Counted from the stretch's first letter, positions 36,460 to 46,210 are shown. The stretch: 64,000 nt of DNA from Wolinella succinogenes DSM 1740 (GCF_000196135.1 NC_005090.1:1250001-1314000), one strand, 5' to 3'. Notes: generated from the sequence alone by a model not told the origin. Numbers and translations are program-made.

Positions 36460-37880
36460 CGCCTTTGCGCCTTCTCATCAATCATCTTCTCCATGAGATC
36501 AAAGAGTTGTGCACTGGCAGCTTCTACCTCCTTGAACTTATTGACCATCGAGAGAGAATCGCATACCTTTTTCGTCACGCACTCCACCGCCTCAATCGCC
36601 CTCTGATGGACGATCTTGTGCGGCTCTTTGATGAGGGGATAGCTTGGCGTATCGCCATAAAGCCCCTTGCCCTCTTCATCATACCAATGCCCAAATCGAC
36701 ACTCATGATGGTTGACCAAAACCCCCTCAAGATTACCTGTCGTGGCGGCATGATAGGCATTATCTTTAAAGACAACATGATCGACCATGACGAGATTAAG
36801 AAAGATTCGACTCTTAATATCTTGGATGGAGTGATTGACATCCACGGTCGTATCGTTGAGACCTCGAAGCGTCTGTTCAAAATCTCGCATGATCACATTG
36901 AAGCGCTCAATCACCTCATTCATCTCTTCAGAATTGGTGTGAATATCTCCGCTATCTTGCTGAAGAATCTGAATGGAGGCGCGAATCTCTCCCGTGGCCT
37001 TTTGGGTCTTTTCGGCCAGCTTTCTCACCTCTTCAGCCACCACGGCAAATCCTCTTCCATGCTCTCCCGCCCTAGCGGCCTCAATGGCAGCATTGAGAGC
37101 GAGGAGGTTGGTCTGCTCGGAAATGTCGTTGATGAGATTGATGATAGAGTTGATCTCCGAGGAGCGATTGAGAAGCATTTTGGTCGCCTCTTTATTGGAG
37201 GCGATGAGCTCAGTGAGGGAGTGGAGACTATCGACCACCTGCTGAATCTCACCGATTCTTCCGCCTGATTCTTTAGCGGCCCCCTCCACGCCCTTGGCGA
37301 TCTCTTCAAGCTTGTCCACGCTTCTCATGAAGCTTTTTTGGAGATGCCCTAGCTGCTCTTTGTTCTGATTAACCTCATAAAGCTCCGAGGCAACCCCTTC
37401 TTTGAGGGCATTAAGGTGGTTTTGGCGCATCACCTCAACGGTTTGGTTGGTCTTACTCCCCTCTCTAGCAAAGGTCGGGTTCATCCCTTCGACCATAAAC
37501 TTTCGAAAGAATCGATTCTGGCTAGCGTAACGAATGGCCGTGTCGCTCTCCCTGATGAAGGTCTCCACCTGATCCAAAAGGTTGTTAGAGCTTCGAGCGA
37601 TACTGCCTACGGTTCCGAAATCTTTGATGTGCGTGACTCGCGGCTCAAAATTCCCCTTGGCCGCTTCATCCATCACCGCCTTGACCTTCTCGATACAGAA
37701 GCGCATTCTTTGCAACTGATAGAGTAGCAATCCCACCGCTATGATAGAGACCAAAAATCCTGTGAAAGCGATCCAATGGAATCCTATCAACCACGCCTGC
37801 ACCACATCGCCAATCACCAAGAGAGCAATGAGGAGCCAACCAAGCCCTAGAGCATTAGAGAGATAGGATGTATTCTTCAT
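36456..37880 (-). CDS. chemotaxis transducer with C-terminal CZB zinc domain (CetA-like)
   Basis: This 474-residue protein has two adjacent membrane helices (about 10-30 and 35-56) with almost no periplasmic loop, a HAMP-like linker, and the MCP tip [21 protein letters not shown] near 255-275. The C-terminal 110 residues form a CZB domain: [33 protein letters not shown] and [10 protein letters not shown] supply the His/Cys zinc ligands. With no external sensor, its input probably comes from the overlapping PAS gene, as in the CetA/CetB energy-taxis pair of Campylobacter. Confidence 0.88.
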   Translation of the reverse strand: MKNTSYLSNALGLGWLLIALLVIGDVVQAWLIGFHWIAFTGFLVSIIAVGLLLYQLQRMRFCIEKVKAVMDEAAKGNFEPRVTHIKDFGTVGSIARSSNNLLDQVETFIRESDTAIRYASQNRFFRKFMVEGMNPTFAREGSKTNQTVEVMRQNHLNALKEGVASELYEVNQNKEQLGHLQKSFMRSVDKLEEIAKGVEGAAKESGGRIGEIQQVVDSLHSLTELIASNKEATKMLLNRSSEINSIINLINDISEQTNLLALNAAIEAARAGEHGRGFAVVAEEVRKLAEKTQKATGEIRASIQILQQDSGDIHTNSEEMNEVIERFNVIMRDFEQTLRGLNDTTVDVNHSIQDIKSRIFLNLVMVDHVVFKDNAYHAATTGNLEGVLVNHHECRFGHWYDEEGKGLYGDTPSYPLIKEPHKIVHQRAIEAVECVTKKVCDSLSMVNKFKEVEAASAQLFDLMEKMIDEKAQRR

Positions 37881-38358
37881 AACTTTTCCCTTGTTGTTTT
37901 AAAATCTCTTGCAAATGGCGCTCAGAGCCCTCCATCCCTTGGCTCTTCTCGATCTCAAGGAGCTGTTTGTAAAGAGGCTTGATTACCCCCAAGGCTTCAA
38001 CCTTTGGCTTGCGCCGCACGGAGTAGTATCCCACCACTTGATTCTTGTGATCAAAAGAGGGGGTGACATTGGCAAGCACCCAGTAATAGGAGCCATCTTT
38101 GGATAGATTCTTCACGTAAGCGTTGATCTCTTCGCCTTTTTTGATGTAATCCCATAAAAATTTAAAAATGACTCTAGGCATATCAGGATGACGCACGATA
38201 TTGTGATGCGCCCCCAAAAGCTCTAGCTCTTTATATCCGGAGAGCTCGATAAAGAGGTCGTTCCCATAGGTGATTCGCCCTTTGGTGTCGGTTTTGGATA
38301 CAACAATCTCACTCGCTTCAAAAACCCGCTCATGATCATTAGGAATGGGTCTATTCAT
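37855..38358 (-). CDS. Aer/CetB-like PAS sensor protein
   Basis: This 167-residue cytosolic protein is essentially one PAS domain (about 15-125): [39 protein letters not shown] and [13 protein letters not shown] are the hallmarks of FAD-binding Aer-type PAS domains. A short helical tail follows. Its 3' end overlaps the start of the CetA-like transducer by 26 bases. Together they probably sense the redox or energy state. FAD binding is inferred. Confidence 0.88.
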   Translation of the reverse strand: MNRPIPNDHERVFEASEIVVSKTDTKGRITYGNDLFIELSGYKELELLGAHHNIVRHPDMPRVIFKFLWDYIKKGEEINAYVKNLSKDGSYYWVLANVTPSFDHKNQVVGYYSVRRKPKVEALGVIKPLYKQLLEIEKSQGMEGSERHLQEILKQQGKSYEEYILSL

Positions 38359-38433
38359 TGACTTTCCTTGTGCTGAATTTTATTTTTTATATATTTTTTA
38401 AACCCTAAATAGATTGGCGCGATTGTAGGGCTT

Positions 38434-39561
38434 TCAAGCTAACGGCGAGTTGAATTTTTTGGGATTCCTGCTCAGCGTAATCTCCAAACCCCGAATCTCC
38501 CCTCGGTCCACGATCTTGATCATCCCATCAAAGTAGCGCCGCAAAAGATGCTGAGCCACAAAAAGCTCCATATCGCGGCGCTTCTCCTCAAAGCCTCCCG
38601 CAAAAGGCTCGAACATCACCTCACTCCAGCACCTCCCCGCACAAGCCACATCCGCCATCCAAATCTTCACCTCGCCCTCAAAACTCTCGCAAACCACCCG
38701 CACCAATAGCTCTCCTCGATTCACCTGATCGCACAACGCCATGATGGCCTTAAAGACCTCCAGCAATATCTGCACCAGCATCCCTTTGAGCCCAAAAATC
38801 ACCTCATCATTCCCTTCGATTTCTAAGAGACATCTCGCCTCCTGCGCCAAAGGTTCCGCAATCTCAAAGGCATCTTTTAAAACCGTGTGAAGCCCAAAGT
38901 GACGCCCCACCTCCTCTTTGGCAAAAAATGTATCTGAGAATCGAGAGATGACACGAGAGAGGCGGAGCGATTCGGTCACGATTTTATCCGCAAGATGATG
39001 GGTGTCTTCATGCCCCTCAATACCCCTCTCATCCAAATTGAGCTTAATATTTTCGGCGGTGATACTAATGACATTGAGAGGTTGGCGCCAATGATGAGCG
39101 ATAAGGCGAATAAGCTCTTTTTTGGATTCAAAGAGAAGCGAACGGATTCTCTCTTGCTCTGCCTCCTCTTTTTTGAGCTTGGCAAGCTTGATATGCCTGA
39201 AATCCTCTAGAGTCTCCATCAGCCGTCCAGGTTCAATGGGTTTAGGAAGGAAGAGATGAACCCCAAGCTCGATGGCTTTAATGAAGTATTTCATCTCACT
39301 AAAAGCGCTAATGACGATGACATAAGGCTTGGCTCCACCGGCTTTGATGCGATCTAGCATCTCCAGCCCCCCAAGCTTTGGCATTCGAATATCAGTGATG
39401 ATCACATCAGGGGCGTGCAACCCAAAAAGCCTCTCTCCCTCTTCGCCATCCCCCGCGCTCCAGACTTCAGGAAAATGGTTCGAGATGATCGTGCTAAGCC
39501 ACTCTCTCGCATCCGTATCATCTTCAACAATCAAAATCTTTAGGGCTACCTCTCTCTCCAT
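38434..39561 (-). CDS. REC domain fused to a degenerate histidine kinase
   Basis: This protein is about 375 residues. An N-terminal receiver (about 8-125) has IVEDDTDA, phospho-acceptor aspartate in DVIITDIRMPKLGG, and LPKPIEPG. It is followed by a histidine-kinase dimerisation helix with LIAHHWRQPLNVISI, so the H-box is intact. The ATPase-like end lacks the usual N-box asparagine (LQILLEVFKAIMAL) and the DNGGG glycine box (replaced by WMADVACAGRC). It may pass phosphate but not bind ATP. ATG 39561 is preferred for spacing from AGGAGG; ATG 39567 overlaps the kinase stop. Confidence 0.85.
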   Translation of the reverse strand: MEREVALKILIVEDDTDAREWLSTIISNHFPEVWSAGDGEEGERLFGLHAPDVIITDIRMPKLGGLEMLDRIKAGGAKPYVIVISAFSEMKYFIKAIELGVHLFLPKPIEPGRLMETLEDFRHIKLAKLKKEEAEQERIRSLLFESKKELIRLIAHHWRQPLNVISITAENIKLNLDERGIEGHEDTHHLADKIVTESLRLSRVISRFSDTFFAKEEVGRHFGLHTVLKDAFEIAEPLAQEARCLLEIEGNDEVIFGLKGMLVQILLEVFKAIMALCDQVNRGELLVRVVCESFEGEVKIWMADVACAGRCWSEVMFEPFAGGFEEKRRDMELFVAQHLLRRYFDGMIKIVDRGEIRGLEITLSRNPKKFNSPLA

Positions 39562-39563
39562 TT

Positions 39564-41336
39564 TCATGCCTCCTTAGAAGGAAAAAATTTCAAGCGAAAC
39601 TTCGCACACTCTGGATCAACCAGCTCAATCTCCCCTTGAAGATGCTTTTTCAAAATGACTTGACTCATATAAAGCCCCACACCCGTTCCCTCTTTTTTGG
39701 TGGTGAAGTAGGGCTCAAAAACTCTCTTAGCGACCTCCAAAGGAATCCCTCCCCCGCTATCGCTCACCTCCAAACAGATCGCTCCTTCTGATTCATAGCC
39801 TTGGATGTGGATAATTTTTTGAGGCGGACAGTTGGATTGAATCGCGTCTCTAGCATTGCCAATGAGATTGAGAATCACTTGGGTGAAATCTCCCTCCACG
39901 CAAGAGATCTCCAAATGAGGCGGGATCTCCACCTTGCACTCAATTCCATGATAGGCCAAAGAGGCGTCCAAAATGCGAATCGTCGAAGTGACCATCTCTT
40001 TAATTGAGCGCCTTTTGCGCTGGCGCTGAGGACGGAAAAAATCCCGAAAATCATCAATTGTCTTAGACATCAGCTGAATAATACGCCGACTCTCCTGATA
40101 AACCCCCTCAACCGAGCTTTGAGTGAGTTTTCCCTCATTTGATTCTTCTTTTAGCTGATAGAGAATCATCCCTAGCACATTGAGGGGTTGGCGCCACTGA
40201 TGAGCAATATTGCCCACCATTTCGCCCATCGCCGCCATCTTGCTCTGCTGGATGAGCATCTGCTCGTTTTCAAGATTCTTGCGAATCTCCTCTTGCACAC
40301 GGCTCTCTAGATGGCGGTTGAGCTCTAGACGATTCTCCTCTAGAAGTTTCTCTCTAGTGAAATCCCTAGCAATTCCTAAGATTCCCACCACCTTGCCTCG
40401 CAAAAGAATGGGGCTCTTGGTGATAGAGAAGAAGAATCTTCCCCTCAAAGGATGCCCTCCGCCATACTCCAAACGGATATTTTTTCTGAAGCGCACCACC
40501 TCTTCGTCGCTCTTTTGAGTGAGTCGTAGCTGCTCTGCATCCAAAATATCTGCATCGCTCAGCCCCTCCATGCTCTCCTTGCCAAAAAAGTCGCAAAAGG
40601 CCTTATTTGCCCCCAAATAGCGCCCATCAACCCCTTTATAAAAGATCAAATCATCGGTCGTATCAATCAAGTTTTTGATGATTTTATTTTGACGATCGCT
40701 CTCTCCATGAAAAATTCGAAAAACCCAAAGCGCAATGAGGATCAAAAATCCCCCTTCGCCAAAAACTCTGTAGAGCTGGTGGGAGAGCGCCTTTTTCACA
40801 TAGGCTACATCCACCTCAGCGCAGGCCAGATAGACGCGCCCTCCAGGACTCACTTGGGGGATAAAAATCGTCCTGAAGCTTCCCCATCGATCCTCATACT
40901 CATCCACTCCTCGCTCCCGATTCCCTAAAGCGGCTTTGAGCTTGGAGCTGGCGTCATTGTAGAGCTCAAAATATTGCACATAATTACCCAGTCGCTCCTC
41001 TTCTTGGGAGCGACTGCTCGTGGTGAGGTAATAATCCTCTCCCTCTTTGATCACGGTGTAGAGGAAATGAAGTCCATTGGCACGCGCATATTGCGTCAAT
41101 CGAACGATATTACGCTCATCCTCTTCGGCTGAAATCGACCCTGCCCCGTAAGCACGATCATGAAAATCTTCCGCCAAAATTTTGGGAATCGCGCTCGCAG
41201 CCGTGTGAAGATTGCGATCGATTCCTTCTAAAATGCTCTCTTTGGTGCTCTGGTAGGAGAAGGCCATGTAGATCAAAATCCCCATCGTATAACCCCAAAA
41301 AGCCAGCACAAAGAGCCATCGATTCTCCTTTACCAT
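39564..41336 (-). CDS. sensor histidine kinase with periplasmic domain and PAS
   Basis: This 590-residue inner-membrane kinase has TM1 at about 8-27, a periplasmic Cache-like region to about 190, and TM2 near 195-212. A PAS domain follows at about 222-335 (DDLIFYKGVDGRYLGANKAF). The H-box IAHQWRQPLNVLGM and a complete ATPase (LNLIGNARDAIQ, SDSGGGIPLEVAKRVFEPYF, GTGVGLYMSQVI) are present. The next gene encodes a receiver fused to a degenerate kinase, which is its likely phosphorelay partner. Confidence 0.92.
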   Translation of the reverse strand: MVKENRWLFVLAFWGYTMGILIYMAFSYQSTKESILEGIDRNLHTAASAIPKILAEDFHDRAYGAGSISAEEDERNIVRLTQYARANGLHFLYTVIKEGEDYYLTTSSRSQEEERLGNYVQYFELYNDASSKLKAALGNRERGVDEYEDRWGSFRTIFIPQVSPGGRVYLACAEVDVAYVKKALSHQLYRVFGEGGFLILIALWVFRIFHGESDRQNKIIKNLIDTTDDLIFYKGVDGRYLGANKAFCDFFGKESMEGLSDADILDAEQLRLTQKSDEEVVRFRKNIRLEYGGGHPLRGRFFFSITKSPILLRGKVVGILGIARDFTREKLLEENRLELNRHLESRVQEEIRKNLENEQMLIQQSKMAAMGEMVGNIAHQWRQPLNVLGMILYQLKEESNEGKLTQSSVEGVYQESRRIIQLMSKTIDDFRDFFRPQRQRKRRSIKEMVTSTIRILDASLAYHGIECKVEIPPHLEISCVEGDFTQVILNLIGNARDAIQSNCPPQKIIHIQGYESEGAICLEVSDSGGGIPLEVAKRVFEPYFTTKKEGTGVGLYMSQVILKKHLQGEIELVDPECAKFRLKFFPSKEA

Positions 41337-41435
41337 AGGGTTTTCCCCCTATAGGAGCAATCCAAAGAAGTCAAAAGAGGAACTTTGGTAAACTCCTCTT
41401 TTGAAGTTTTGCTCCAAGGGGTGGTCGCTTTATCC

Positions 41436-42602
41436 ATGGAAAATCTAATCGTTTTTGGAATCATCTCTGTCCTCATAGTCATCTCTCCCTTTGTCAGTGC
41501 TCTCTCCAGAATTCCGCTAGTGGTCGTGGAGATACTGCTTGGAATGGCGGCTTTCTACATGGGTGTCATTGAACATTCTGATGCTCTAAAGATTGTAGCG
41601 AAAATTGGTTTTTTATACCTTATGTTTTTGGCAGGAATGGAGGTGGACCTCAAAAGTTTTCTCACCCTCGGGAAGGAACTACTCAAAAAGGCCGCCATCT
41701 ACTTTGGCGTGCTCTACACCCTCACCCTCACCCTCGTCTTTTACATGGAGCTTCCCGCGATCTACATTGTCGCTTTTCCCGTCATGTCGCTTGGCATGAT
41801 CATGGCGCTCATCCAAGACTATGGAAAGCAACAACCTTGGCTCAATCTGGCGCTAAAAATAGGAATCATCGGAGAGCTTATCAGCATCGCTGCCCTCGTG
41901 ATTATCAATGGTGCCTACTCTTTTGGCATGACCATTGACCTCTACAAGACTCTCGCCGTGCTCCTCATCTTTTTGCTTGTGATCATCATCCTCTTTCGAT
42001 TCGCCAAGATCATCTTTTGGTGGTTTCCTTCGCTCAAGCTTCTTTTGGTGCCTCATGAAAATTCAATGAATCAAGACATTCGATTCAGTATGATGCTCTT
42101 TTTCGTGATGATTGGAATCGTCTTGTACTTAGAGCTTGATGTGGTGCTTGGCGCCTTTTTGGCGGGAATGTTCTTGGCGACCTTTTTTCAATACAAAAAA
42201 GAGCTTCCTGAGAAGCTTCACGATTTTGGATTTGGCTTTCTTGTCCCCCTCTTTTTCGTCTATGTCGGCTCCACGCTTGACATTCATCTTATCATCCAAA
42301 ACCCTCAGCTCCTAAGCCACGCGCTCTTTGTGACGCTCTCCATGATCACGATTCGACTCATCGCCGCCTCCATCGCTTATGGAAATTACTTTAAAAGCGC
42401 GCGAAACACCCTGCTCTTTGCCCTAAGCGACTCCATGCCACTCACCTTCCTTGTCGCCACTGCCACGCTTGGAATCCAGCTAGGAGCCATCACTCAAATG
42501 GAGTATTACGCCTTTGTGATCGCCGCTCTCATGGAGGGAATCCTCTTCACGATGCTGATCAAATTCATCTATGTTTGGAGCGAAAAGCGCAAAATCAGCT
42601 AG
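41436..42602 (+). CDS. cation:proton antiporter, CPA2 family
   Basis: The protein is about 388 residues with about twelve hydrophobic helices. It begins MENLIVFGIISVLIVISPFV. FLYLMFLAGMEVDLKSF near residue 67 and LDVVLGAFLAGMFLATFFQY near 235 are conserved Na+/H+ exchanger-type blocks. No TrkA-N domain is fused. The start is uncertain: an in-frame TTG at 41385 has GAGGA nearby and would add 17 residues, whereas the ATG at 41436 gives the more typical N-terminus. Confidence 0.86.
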   Translation: MENLIVFGIISVLIVISPFVSALSRIPLVVVEILLGMAAFYMGVIEHSDALKIVAKIGFLYLMFLAGMEVDLKSFLTLGKELLKKAAIYFGVLYTLTLTLVFYMELPAIYIVAFPVMSLGMIMALIQDYGKQQPWLNLALKIGIIGELISIAALVIINGAYSFGMTIDLYKTLAVLLIFLLVIIILFRFAKIIFWWFPSLKLLLVPHENSMNQDIRFSMMLFFVMIGIVLYLELDVVLGAFLAGMFLATFFQYKKELPEKLHDFGFGFLVPLFFVYVGSTLDIHLIIQNPQLLSHALFVTLSMITIRLIAASIAYGNYFKSARNTLLFALSDSMPLTFLVATATLGIQLGAITQMEYYAFVIAALMEGILFTMLIKFIYVWSEKRKIS

Positions 42603-42612
42603 GGAGTGTTGT

Positions 42613-42984
42613 CTATTTCTGCTTTTTGGGGAGAGGAGGGGTGCTTTTGTAGCGCTTCATCTCTTGCAAATAGCGATAGATCGCCTGCAGTTCCGAATCT
42701 TCGAGATGATACTTTGGCATCACCTTGTTCTCTTTGAGGGTCGCTTGGGAGAATCGCTCATAGGAGAGCTCATTAATAGGGGGAGCGATGAGCGGTTTGA
42801 GCTTGCCTTTATGCTGGTATTGGGCGATGATGGAGCCCTCGCCCTCTTTGCCGTGACAATGAACACAGCCAATTCCCCTAGGGTTTTCATAGAGCATCTT
42901 GCCATATTCAAAGGGTGTGATAAAACTGCTCTCCGCACTCAACATCACAGGAAAGAGCCACCACCACGCAAGCCTCATGCCCAC
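42613..42984 (-). CDS. periplasmic c-type cytochrome, monohaem
   Basis: This 123-residue protein has a short signal peptide (LAWWWLFPVMLSAES). The single haem motif is GCVHCHGKEGEG (C-x2-C-H) near residue 39, and a likely distal methionine lies in ENKVMPKYHL near 88, the class I small cytochrome pattern. It is probably an electron carrier in a periplasmic chain; no oxidoreductase gene is adjacent. Its stop is 10 bases from the convergent antiporter gene. Confidence 0.92.
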   Translation of the reverse strand: MGMRLAWWWLFPVMLSAESSFITPFEYGKMLYENPRGIGCVHCHGKEGEGSIIAQYQHKGKLKPLIAPPINELSYERFSQATLKENKVMPKYHLEDSELQAIYRYLQEMKRYKSTPPLPKKQK

Positions 42985-43013
42985 CCTTAAAGTAAAAAAA
43001 ATAGAGTTTCCCC

Positions 43014-43019
43014 TATAAT
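43014..43019 (+). promoter_or_regulatory. -10 box upstream of folD
   Basis: TATAAT 27 bases before the folD ATG at 43047. It probably drives folD-lepB and the membrane protease gene. Confidence 0.55.
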
Positions 43020-43046
43020 ACCCGACTTCACTTTTAAAGGCGATAA

Positions 43047-43907
43047 ATGCAACTGCTCGATGGCAAAGCCCTCTCTTTGGAGATTGAAGCCAAAGTCAAA
43101 GAAGAGGTCATGATTCTCACCTCCTCTAGAGGAGTTACTCCGGGATTGGCGGTGATCCTAGTCGGCAGCGATCCGGCCAGCCAAGCCTATGTGAACATGA
43201 AAGCCAAAGCCTGCAAACGCGCAGGAATCTACTCCATCACACACGAGATGCCAGAGAGCACCACCGAATCACAGCTCCTCAATGCCATTTCGATTCTCAA
43301 CAATGACCCCAATATTGATGGAATCTTAGTCCAGCTCCCCCTACCCAAACACATCAACACCGCCAAAGTGCTTGAGGCGATCGCCCCCCACAAAGATGTC
43401 GATGGATTCCATCCCCAAAATGTGGGCAGGCTCACCTCCAATCTTGGCGGATTCGCCCCTGCTACCCCCATGGGAGTGATGCGACTGCTCCAAAAATATG
43501 GGATTGACCCCCAAGGTAAAAACGCTGTGATCGTGGGCGCAAGCAATATCGTGGGCAAACCCATGGCCTCACTCCTGCTCAACGCCAACGCCACCACCAC
43601 CCTCTGCCACATCTACACCAAAGACCTCGCCTCTCACACCCAAAACGCCGATATCCTCTGCGTGGGCGTGGGCAAACCCAACCTCATCACCGAATCGATG
43701 GTGAAAAAGGGGGCGGTGGTGATCGATATTGGTATCAATCGTCTTGAGGATGGCTCCCTCGTGGGTGATGTGGATTTTGCCTCCGTCGCGCCTAAATGCT
43801 CCTACATCACCCCCGTTCCCGGAGGCGTGGGCCCCATGACCATCGCTTCTCTTTTAGAAAATACGCTCAAAGCCGCCAAAACTCGACAGGAAACACCCCA
43901 ATCATGA
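43047..43907 (+). CDS. folD: methylenetetrahydrofolate dehydrogenase/cyclohydrolase
   Basis: This 286-residue bifunctional enzyme interconverts 5,10-methylene-, methenyl- and 10-formyl-tetrahydrofolate. Signatures are GSDPASQAYVNMKAKAC near residue 42 with the catalytic lysine, DGILVQLPLPKHI near 92, and the nucleotide-binding AVIVGASNIVGKPMASLLL near 160. The terminal TPVPGGVGPMTIASLLENT is diagnostic. The stop overlaps the lepB start. Confidence 0.96.
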   Translation: MQLLDGKALSLEIEAKVKEEVMILTSSRGVTPGLAVILVGSDPASQAYVNMKAKACKRAGIYSITHEMPESTTESQLLNAISILNNDPNIDGILVQLPLPKHINTAKVLEAIAPHKDVDGFHPQNVGRLTSNLGGFAPATPMGVMRLLQKYGIDPQGKNAVIVGASNIVGKPMASLLLNANATTTLCHIYTKDLASHTQNADILCVGVGKPNLITESMVKKGAVVIDIGINRLEDGSLVGDVDFASVAPKCSYITPVPGGVGPMTIASLLENTLKAAKTRQETPQS

Positions 43908-44728
43908 AATGGTTCAAAAAACTCTACGACTTTGCCAACAGCTGGACGGGAACCCTTATTATCGTCCTTGGAATCATCTTCTTTGTCGCCCAAGCCTTTG
44001 TGATTCCAAGCGGAAGCATGATTGGCACCATGCTCATCGGGGACAATCTCTTTGTGAAAAAATTCGCCTATGGCACCCCCACCCCAAGACTCCCTTGGCT
44101 AGAGTGGAAGGTGCTTCCCGATTTTAACGACAACGGCCACCTCATCGAGGGCGATCGACCCAAAAGAGGCGATATTGTCATCTTTCGATTCCCCTTGCAA
44201 GACACGATTCACTATGTGAAGCGCTGCGTAGCCAAAGAGGGAGATGAGGTGATCTACGCCGAGGAAGGGTTCTATTTTCGCCCCATCGAGGGAGACGCCT
44301 ATATCCATGAGCGCTACAAAGGAGTCAAAACGCGCCATTTCTTTGGGAAGCTCTTCGTCTATGATCCCTATTTGAGCGAACATTCGGGCGTCCACTATGA
44401 GAAAAAAACAATGAACGCCTTCGCCCAAATGCTCCACTACGCTAGCGCCAATCAACTCTTCATGAGCGCCCACAGAAGCGCAGAAGGAGAGATATTTTTC
44501 TATCACAAAGTCGAAAAAGATCACTTCTTTATGATGGGAGACAATCGAGACAACTCCAACGATTCCCGATTCTGGGGAAGCGTGCCCTATAAAAATGTCG
44601 TCGGCAAGCCTTGGTTTGTCTATTTTAGCTGGGATGAAGATTACAAAATCCGCTGGAATCGAATCGGCAAAAGCATCGAAACTTTAGAAGACGAGCTACG
44701 AGACGCTAAAGCCAAGGAGGCCTTGTGA
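43904..44728 (+). CDS. lepB: signal peptidase I
   Basis: This 274-residue membrane protease has one clear N-terminal helix (about 15-33). The catalytic serine is in IPSGSMIGTMLIGD near residue 40 and the catalytic lysine in HYVKRCVAKEGDEV near 105. MMGDNRDNSNDSRFWG is the conserved box E. It removes signal peptides from exported proteins. ATG 43904 is chosen because it overlaps the folD stop; longer in-frame starts read into folD sequence. Confidence 0.95.
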   Translation: MKWFKKLYDFANSWTGTLIIVLGIIFFVAQAFVIPSGSMIGTMLIGDNLFVKKFAYGTPTPRLPWLEWKVLPDFNDNGHLIEGDRPKRGDIVIFRFPLQDTIHYVKRCVAKEGDEVIYAEEGFYFRPIEGDAYIHERYKGVKTRHFFGKLFVYDPYLSEHSGVHYEKKTMNAFAQMLHYASANQLFMSAHRSAEGEIFFYHKVEKDHFFMMGDNRDNSNDSRFWGSVPYKNVVGKPWFVYFSWDEDYKIRWNRIGKSIETLEDELRDAKAKEAL

Positions 44729-45378
44729 TAGAGATCAAAGGAATCGACCCCCTCTATCAGATCATCACCCTCATCCTCGCCCTCTTGGTAGCGATTATTG
44801 GGCATGAGATCATGCACGGCTATGTCGCCTATCGCTATGGGGATTTCACCGCCAAAAATGCAGGTCGATTGAGCATCAATCCCTTGGTTCACATTGATCC
44901 CATTGGCTCGATTTTGGTGCCCGGACTCCTCTATATATCAGGCGCTCCTTTTCTCTTTGGCTGGGCCAAGCCTGTGCCTGTGGACTCTTATGTGGTGCTC
45001 AAAAATGGAGGATACAACGCAGGAATCGCCGTCTCTCTTGCAGGCATAGCCTATAACTTTGCCCTAGCGATTCTCTCGGTCTTGCTTCTTGGGATCGTCA
45101 ATACCGAAGAGTTCTTTGGCGCGATCGTTGCCCTCTTTTTGCTCCAGCTCACCCTCTATAATGTTGTCTTGGGAGTCTTCAACCTTTGGCCTATCCCTCC
45201 GCTTGATGGCTCTAGAGCCCTTGCTTACGGATGTCTCAAGTATCGCTTCATGAGCCTTCCCCGCCTTTTTGGCCAGCTAGAACCCTATGGGATGATCATC
45301 CTAGTGGCCATTTTGGCCACCCCGCTCTCCCAATGGTTCTTCTACCCCGTGAGGCTAATTTATGGTTTTTTGCTATAA
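44725..45378 (+). CDS. site-2-type intramembrane metalloprotease (M50)
   Basis: This 217-residue protein has about five to six helices. The zinc motif is IIGHEIMHGYVAYRYG near residue 27 and the third ligand is in NLWPIPPLDGSRALAYG (NPxDG-like) near 155. It lacks a PDZ domain, so it belongs to the short YwhC/SpoIVFB-like group rather than RseP. It starts with GTG overlapping the lepB stop (GTGA). A role in regulated proteolysis is possible but unproven. Confidence 0.9.
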   Translation: MIEIKGIDPLYQIITLILALLVAIIGHEIMHGYVAYRYGDFTAKNAGRLSINPLVHIDPIGSILVPGLLYISGAPFLFGWAKPVPVDSYVVLKNGGYNAGIAVSLAGIAYNFALAILSVLLLGIVNTEEFFGAIVALFLLQLTLYNVVLGVFNLWPIPPLDGSRALAYGCLKYRFMSLPRLFGQLEPYGMIILVAILATPLSQWFFYPVRLIYGFLL

Positions 45379-45379
45379 T
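45374..45379 (+). promoter_or_regulatory. -10 box upstream of rpiB
   Basis: TATAAT overlapping the stop of the protease gene, 34 bases before the rpiB start. Confidence 0.5.
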
Positions 45380-45412
45380 TGACCCGACTTTAACGACACG
45401 AAGGATTGAGTT

Positions 45413-45844
45413 TTGACCTACTTCATCGCCACTGATCACGCTGGATTCTCCATTAAAGATCATGTCAAAGAGTTCATCCGCCAAAAAGGCCACGAGGTGA
45501 TCGACCTAGGACCTGCGAGCGCCGATAGAGTTGACTATCCTGACTACGCCCACGAGCTCTGCCAAAAGGTTTTAGAGAACAGAGAGAGCGCAGGGATCTT
45601 AATCTGTGGGACAGGGATTGGCATGAGTATCACCGCCAACCGCCACAAAGGAATCCGTGCCGCCTTGTGTCATGATGCCTACACCGCCACCCTCACCCGA
45701 ATGCACAATGACGCCAATGTCCTCTGCATGGGAGAGCGTGTGGTCGGGCTGGGCGTGGTCGATTCGATTCTAGAGGCTTTTCTTAGCACCCCGTTTGAGG
45801 GGGGTCGTCACGCCTGCCGCATCGGCAAAATCGAACAAGAGTAG
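45413..45844 (+). CDS. rpiB: ribose-5-phosphate isomerase B
   Basis: This 143-residue cytosolic isomerase interconverts ribose- and ribulose-5-phosphate. MTYFIATDHAGFSIKDHV at the N-terminus and ILICGTGIGMSITANRHKGI near residue 62 are the family signatures; the cysteine in ICGTG is the catalytic base of RpiB. The start is TTG, supported by AAGGA upstream. It is the first gene after its own -10 box. Confidence 0.94.
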   Translation: MTYFIATDHAGFSIKDHVKEFIRQKGHEVIDLGPASADRVDYPDYAHELCQKVLENRESAGILICGTGIGMSITANRHKGIRAALCHDAYTATLTRMHNDANVLCMGERVVGLGVVDSILEAFLSTPFEGGRHACRIGKIEQE

Positions 45845-45850
45845 GATTCT

Positions 45851-46183
45851 ATGTTTCTTGAGTGGTTCGTCGTCTCCAGTCTTATCCTCTTTGTCCTTTT
45901 CATGCTGATTAAAACCTTTTTCTATAAGAGTGTCGCCCAAAAGGAGGAGAAGAGTAGCGCCGTGATGAAACTCACTCTACAAGAGGCAGAGATTCTCATC
46001 CGAAAGCATCAGCTCCAGCTCCAGCGAGCCCTTGGAAACATTGATATTCTAACCGATGAAATCACCTCGTTACGCAACGAAGTTAAACTGCTCAAGCAGC
46101 GCAACTCCCAATACCGAATCGAGAGTGAAAAATACAAAAGCCGCATCAAAGATCTAGAGCAGAAAATCGAAGCTCTCCTCTAG
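45851..46183 (+). CDS. membrane-anchored coiled-coil protein
   Basis: This 110-residue protein has an N-terminal helix (about 3-22, EWFVVSSLILFVLFMLI) and a long C-terminal coiled coil with heptads (TDEITSLRNEVKLLKQRN and KYKSRIKDLEQKIEALL). It lies between rpiB and apt, six bases after the former. No family is recognised. Confidence 0.7.
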   Translation: MFLEWFVVSSLILFVLFMLIKTFFYKSVAQKEEKSSAVMKLTLQEAEILIRKHQLQLQRALGNIDILTDEITSLRNEVKLLKQRNSQYRIESEKYKSRIKDLEQKIEALL

Positions 46184-46210
46184 AATTGCATCTGGCCTTA
46201 AGGAGTTTTT

